Below, in pieces: positions 62,472 to 64,000 of a DNA stretch of 64,000 bases. Position 1 is the stretch's first letter. Every line of letters starts with the position of its first letter. The notes under the pieces are model-generated. The model ran no database searches. It saw nothing but the letters and a program-made list of their open reading frames with translations, and was not told where the DNA came from. This stretch comes from Bacillus sp. DNRA2 (GTDB lineage: Bacteria > Bacillota > Bacilli > Bacillales > Cytobacillaceae): NCBI RefSeq assembly GCF_012843265.1, contig NZ_JABAIT010000019.1, positions 21,216-85,215 on the forward strand, in the 5' to 3' direction. The position numbers were made by a program, and so were the translations under genes.

Positions 62472-62652
62472 CGCGGACATCTGTTCCGCTATTTTCGCAA
62501 TTATTGTTGTTTTAAGCTTCTATCGGACAATAGATGCTCTATTTGCTGAAAAGTTGTCAGGATTCGGTGGTTTTTAATTAAATAAGGTATTCTATGTCCA
62601 ATAGAGTCAAGCAAAATAGCAAATTTATCAAAATAAGGTCATCCATGTCCGT
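62472..62652. repeat. CGGACA-module repeat cluster, four modules
   Basis: CGGACATCTGTTCCGCTATT (62472) and CGGACAATAGATGCTCTATT (62524) face AATAAGGTATTCTATGTCC (62581) and AATAAGGTCATCCATGTCCG (62631). No gene is seen between 62405 and 62899. Confidence 0.6.
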
Positions 62653-62672
62653 AAAATATGGTGGACACACTA

Positions 62673-62702
62673 AGGGGGAACTCAACGTTTAAGAGTTCCC
62701 CC
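62673..62702 (+). terminator. Hairpin, possible terminator after the urease operon
   Basis: GGGGGAACTC pairs perfectly with GAGTTCCCCC around nine bases. It lacks a T-run. Confidence 0.5.
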
Positions 62703-62773
62703 ATCAATCGTCATATAAATAAAATATTCTACACATCATAGATACGGAATTGAATAGCTGATATTAGAAGTTT

Positions 62774-62820
62774 GTGAAACATCATAGTGAAACAAGAAAA
62801 TTCGGGCGGTGACAGGTACC
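62774..62820 (+). repeat. GTGAAAC-family repeat, one-armed copy
   Basis: GTGAAACATCATA, then GTGAAACAAGAAAATTC and GGGCGGTGACAGGTACC. Confidence 0.75.
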
Positions 62821-62899
62821 TATAAGTGGTAGAATTAGGTAGAAGTTTTATAATTGGAATTTTGGTACTAGAATCCTAGTTTGAAGCGAGGTTTTATTG

Positions 62900-63547
62900 A
62901 TGAGAGTAATCGATTTAACGCATATGATATCAGAAAAAATGCCTGTTTATCCGGGCGATGACACTCCAAAATTGGAAGCAACTTGTACATATGACGAAGA
63001 TGGTTTTAAGGGAACGCTATTAACTTTATTTTCCCATACAGGTACACATATGGATGCTCCTTCACATATTTTTGCAGATAGATCCAGTCTAGACGCTTTT
63101 CCGGTGGAACAATTCATTGGCAAGGGATTGGTGATTAATTGTAGTGATTTAGTAGAGGGAGAAAAAATCACGATGCGATATATTGATGCGGTTAAAGAAA
63201 TCGCAGATAAGGCTGAATTCATTTTGTTCCATACAGGTTGGGATCAGCACTGGGGGTCAGATACGTATTTTGGGGAGTATCCCACCATAACCGAGGAAGT
63301 TGCTGAGTATTTAATACGCAGTAATAAAAAAGGTGTCGGTTTGGATGTTATGGGAATAGACTCCATAGACGATGAAAGTCTAACCATTCACTGCAAGCTT
63401 TTTGAAGAAACAGATATCGTAGTCATTGAGAATCTAACAAGATTAGGGGAGATTGGAACGGAGCTATTTACTTTCTGTGCATTTCCGCTTAAATACGAGA
63501 ACGCTGACGGGGCACCTGTACGGGCAGTTGCTATTTTGGGGGAATGA
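62900..63547 (+). CDS. Cyclase-family metal hydrolase (kynurenine formamidase-like)
   Basis: The 215-residue protein has the family motif SHTGTHMDAPSH with the metal-binding histidines and aspartate, and a conserved GVGLDVMGIDS. Homologues include arylformamidase and other small-amide hydrolases. The substrate is not known. ATG at 62900 follows GCGAGG. Confidence 0.8.
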   Translation: MRVIDLTHMISEKMPVYPGDDTPKLEATCTYDEDGFKGTLLTLFSHTGTHMDAPSHIFADRSSLDAFPVEQFIGKGLVINCSDLVEGEKITMRYIDAVKEIADKAEFILFHTGWDQHWGSDTYFGEYPTITEEVAEYLIRSNKKGVGLDVMGIDSIDDESLTIHCKLFEETDIVVIENLTRLGEIGTELFTFCAFPLKYENADGAPVRAVAILGE

Positions 63548-63552
63548 AAGTT

Positions 63553-63726
63553 ATGAGGAAATTACTGTCTATATTTTTGCCGGGTTTAATTATTTTTGCA
63601 TTTATATGGGTAGATTCAAGGGTTCCTAACAGTAAATATATTATATTGGGAATATATTTGTTATTCCCTATCGTATTTATTGTTCAAGGATATATTTATC
63701 TTTTTCGGCAAGAAGACTCCATCTGA
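63553..63726 (+). pseudogene. Small two-helix membrane protein gene truncated by IS200/IS605
   Basis: The frame encodes two hydrophobic helices, then reaches TTTC at 63703-63706, where the IS begins. The last few residues come from the IS. Its true C terminus lies beyond the window's end. It starts just after the cyclase gene's stop, with GGGGG upstream. Confidence 0.6.
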
Positions 63727-64000
63727 TTTGTGTTACAGGCGAAGCCCAACAATTCAGGTGGAGATGAATTGCCGTCAGCCGCTAGGCTGAAATCTTATGT
63801 TTGGTTTGCATAATTATCCCACTGTTACGAGAGCGAATGTTCGCATGTTATTTGTGCTAGCGATATAATTAATCGTAGATGGGAAGTGTATTGATATAAT
63901 AACAAAGTTAGATAATAATAATCATTCAGTGTTCTTACTCTACTATCACTTGGTTTTCGTCATTAAGTATCGCAGAAAAGTAGTAAACGATGAGATTTCA
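63707..64000 (+). mobile_element. IS200/IS605 element, second copy, left part only
   Basis: The sequence from GGCAAGAAGACTCC onward matches the left end at 16838 with scattered differences, and sits after TTTC. The window ends inside tnpA. Confidence 0.88.
63902..64000 (+). CDS. tnpA: Y1 transposase TnpA, partial (copy 2)
   Basis: The frame reads TKLDNNNHSVFLLYYHLVFV then IKYRRKVVNDEIS to the window's end. An extra eight bases relative to copy 1, inserted before ACAAAG, remove the TTG start used there, and no ATG, GTG or TTG is in frame nearby. It may be inactive or use a rare start codon. Confidence 0.6.

Noticed and set aside
62325..62577. Small frames after ureD
   Set aside because: They overlap ureD and the module repeats, lack ribosome sites and resemble nothing.

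Overview
The window reads as chromosomal DNA of a low-GC, endospore-forming Bacillaceae species, probably Bacillus, Neobacillus or a relative. Genus is inferred from gene content (YerA-like deaminase, PbpC, FbpA-like and SpoVG-like proteins), strong AGGAGG-type ribosome sites, frequent TTG and GTG starts, and dispersed repeats. No rRNA, tRNA, CRISPR array or prophage was seen.

Layout. 0-9 kb: a YerA-like adenine deaminase, a lipoprotein hydrolase, an unusual four-gene cluster (two tandem ThiF/E1-like adenylyltransferases, a DUF441 membrane protein, and a homocitrate-synthase-like enzyme fused to a cupin), then a two-component system. 9-16 kb: small regulators and housekeeping-type genes (PadR with a HAAS membrane partner, SprT-like protease, HAD phosphatase, thioredoxin, LysR, ChrA). 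16-19 kb: an Xre/membrane-protein pair whose second gene is split by an IS200/IS605 element with dead tnpA and intact tnpB. 19-29 kb: PBP3-type transpeptidase, FusB-like protein, GNAT, CrtI-like oxidoreductase, BNR-repeat protein, OatA-like acyltransferase. 29-33 kb: a minus-strand thiazole operon thiS-thiF-thiG-thiH-tenI of the anaerobic ThiH type, behind a structured leader. 33-36 kb: divergent CuA-cupredoxin and PQQ-dehydrogenase lipoproteins. 37-48 kb: a five-PAS diguanylate cyclase, FbpA-like protein, two paralogous 107-residue proteins with a shared promoter, a spoVG copy broken by a stop codon, a PhnCDEE-type ABC transporter, an HD-GYP protein, an enoyl-CoA hydratase-like protein, and a nuclease-fold/winged-helix protein. 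49-62.4 kb: a nitrogen island with an M20 amidohydrolase, N-methylglutamate synthase (mgsABC), gmaS, a sarcosine-oxidase-like flavoenzyme, an ammonium transporter and ureABCEFGD. 62.9-64 kb: a cyclase-family hydrolase, a membrane protein cut by a second IS copy, and the start of that copy.

How the genes fit together. The island at 50.5-62.4 kb is best explained as assimilation of methylated amines plus urea: GmaS and MgsABC make N-methylglutamate, the flavoenzyme may oxidise it, Amt imports ammonium or methylammonium, and urease adds ammonia. The cluster at 3.3-7.0 kb matches no pathway I know: it pairs a carboxylate-building Claisen-type enzyme with two carboxylate-adenylating enzymes and is my leading candidate for an undescribed biosynthetic system.

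Repeats are a strong second theme: (a) nine copies of a GTGAAACAAG...GGTGACAGGCACC element, two of them full palindromes between convergent genes; (b) three copies of a MITE-like element with GGCTGTGTTAAA inverted ends and 8-bp flanking duplications; (c) four loci of a four-module CGGACA...CTATTT repeat; (d) two IS200/IS605 copies inserted after TTTC.
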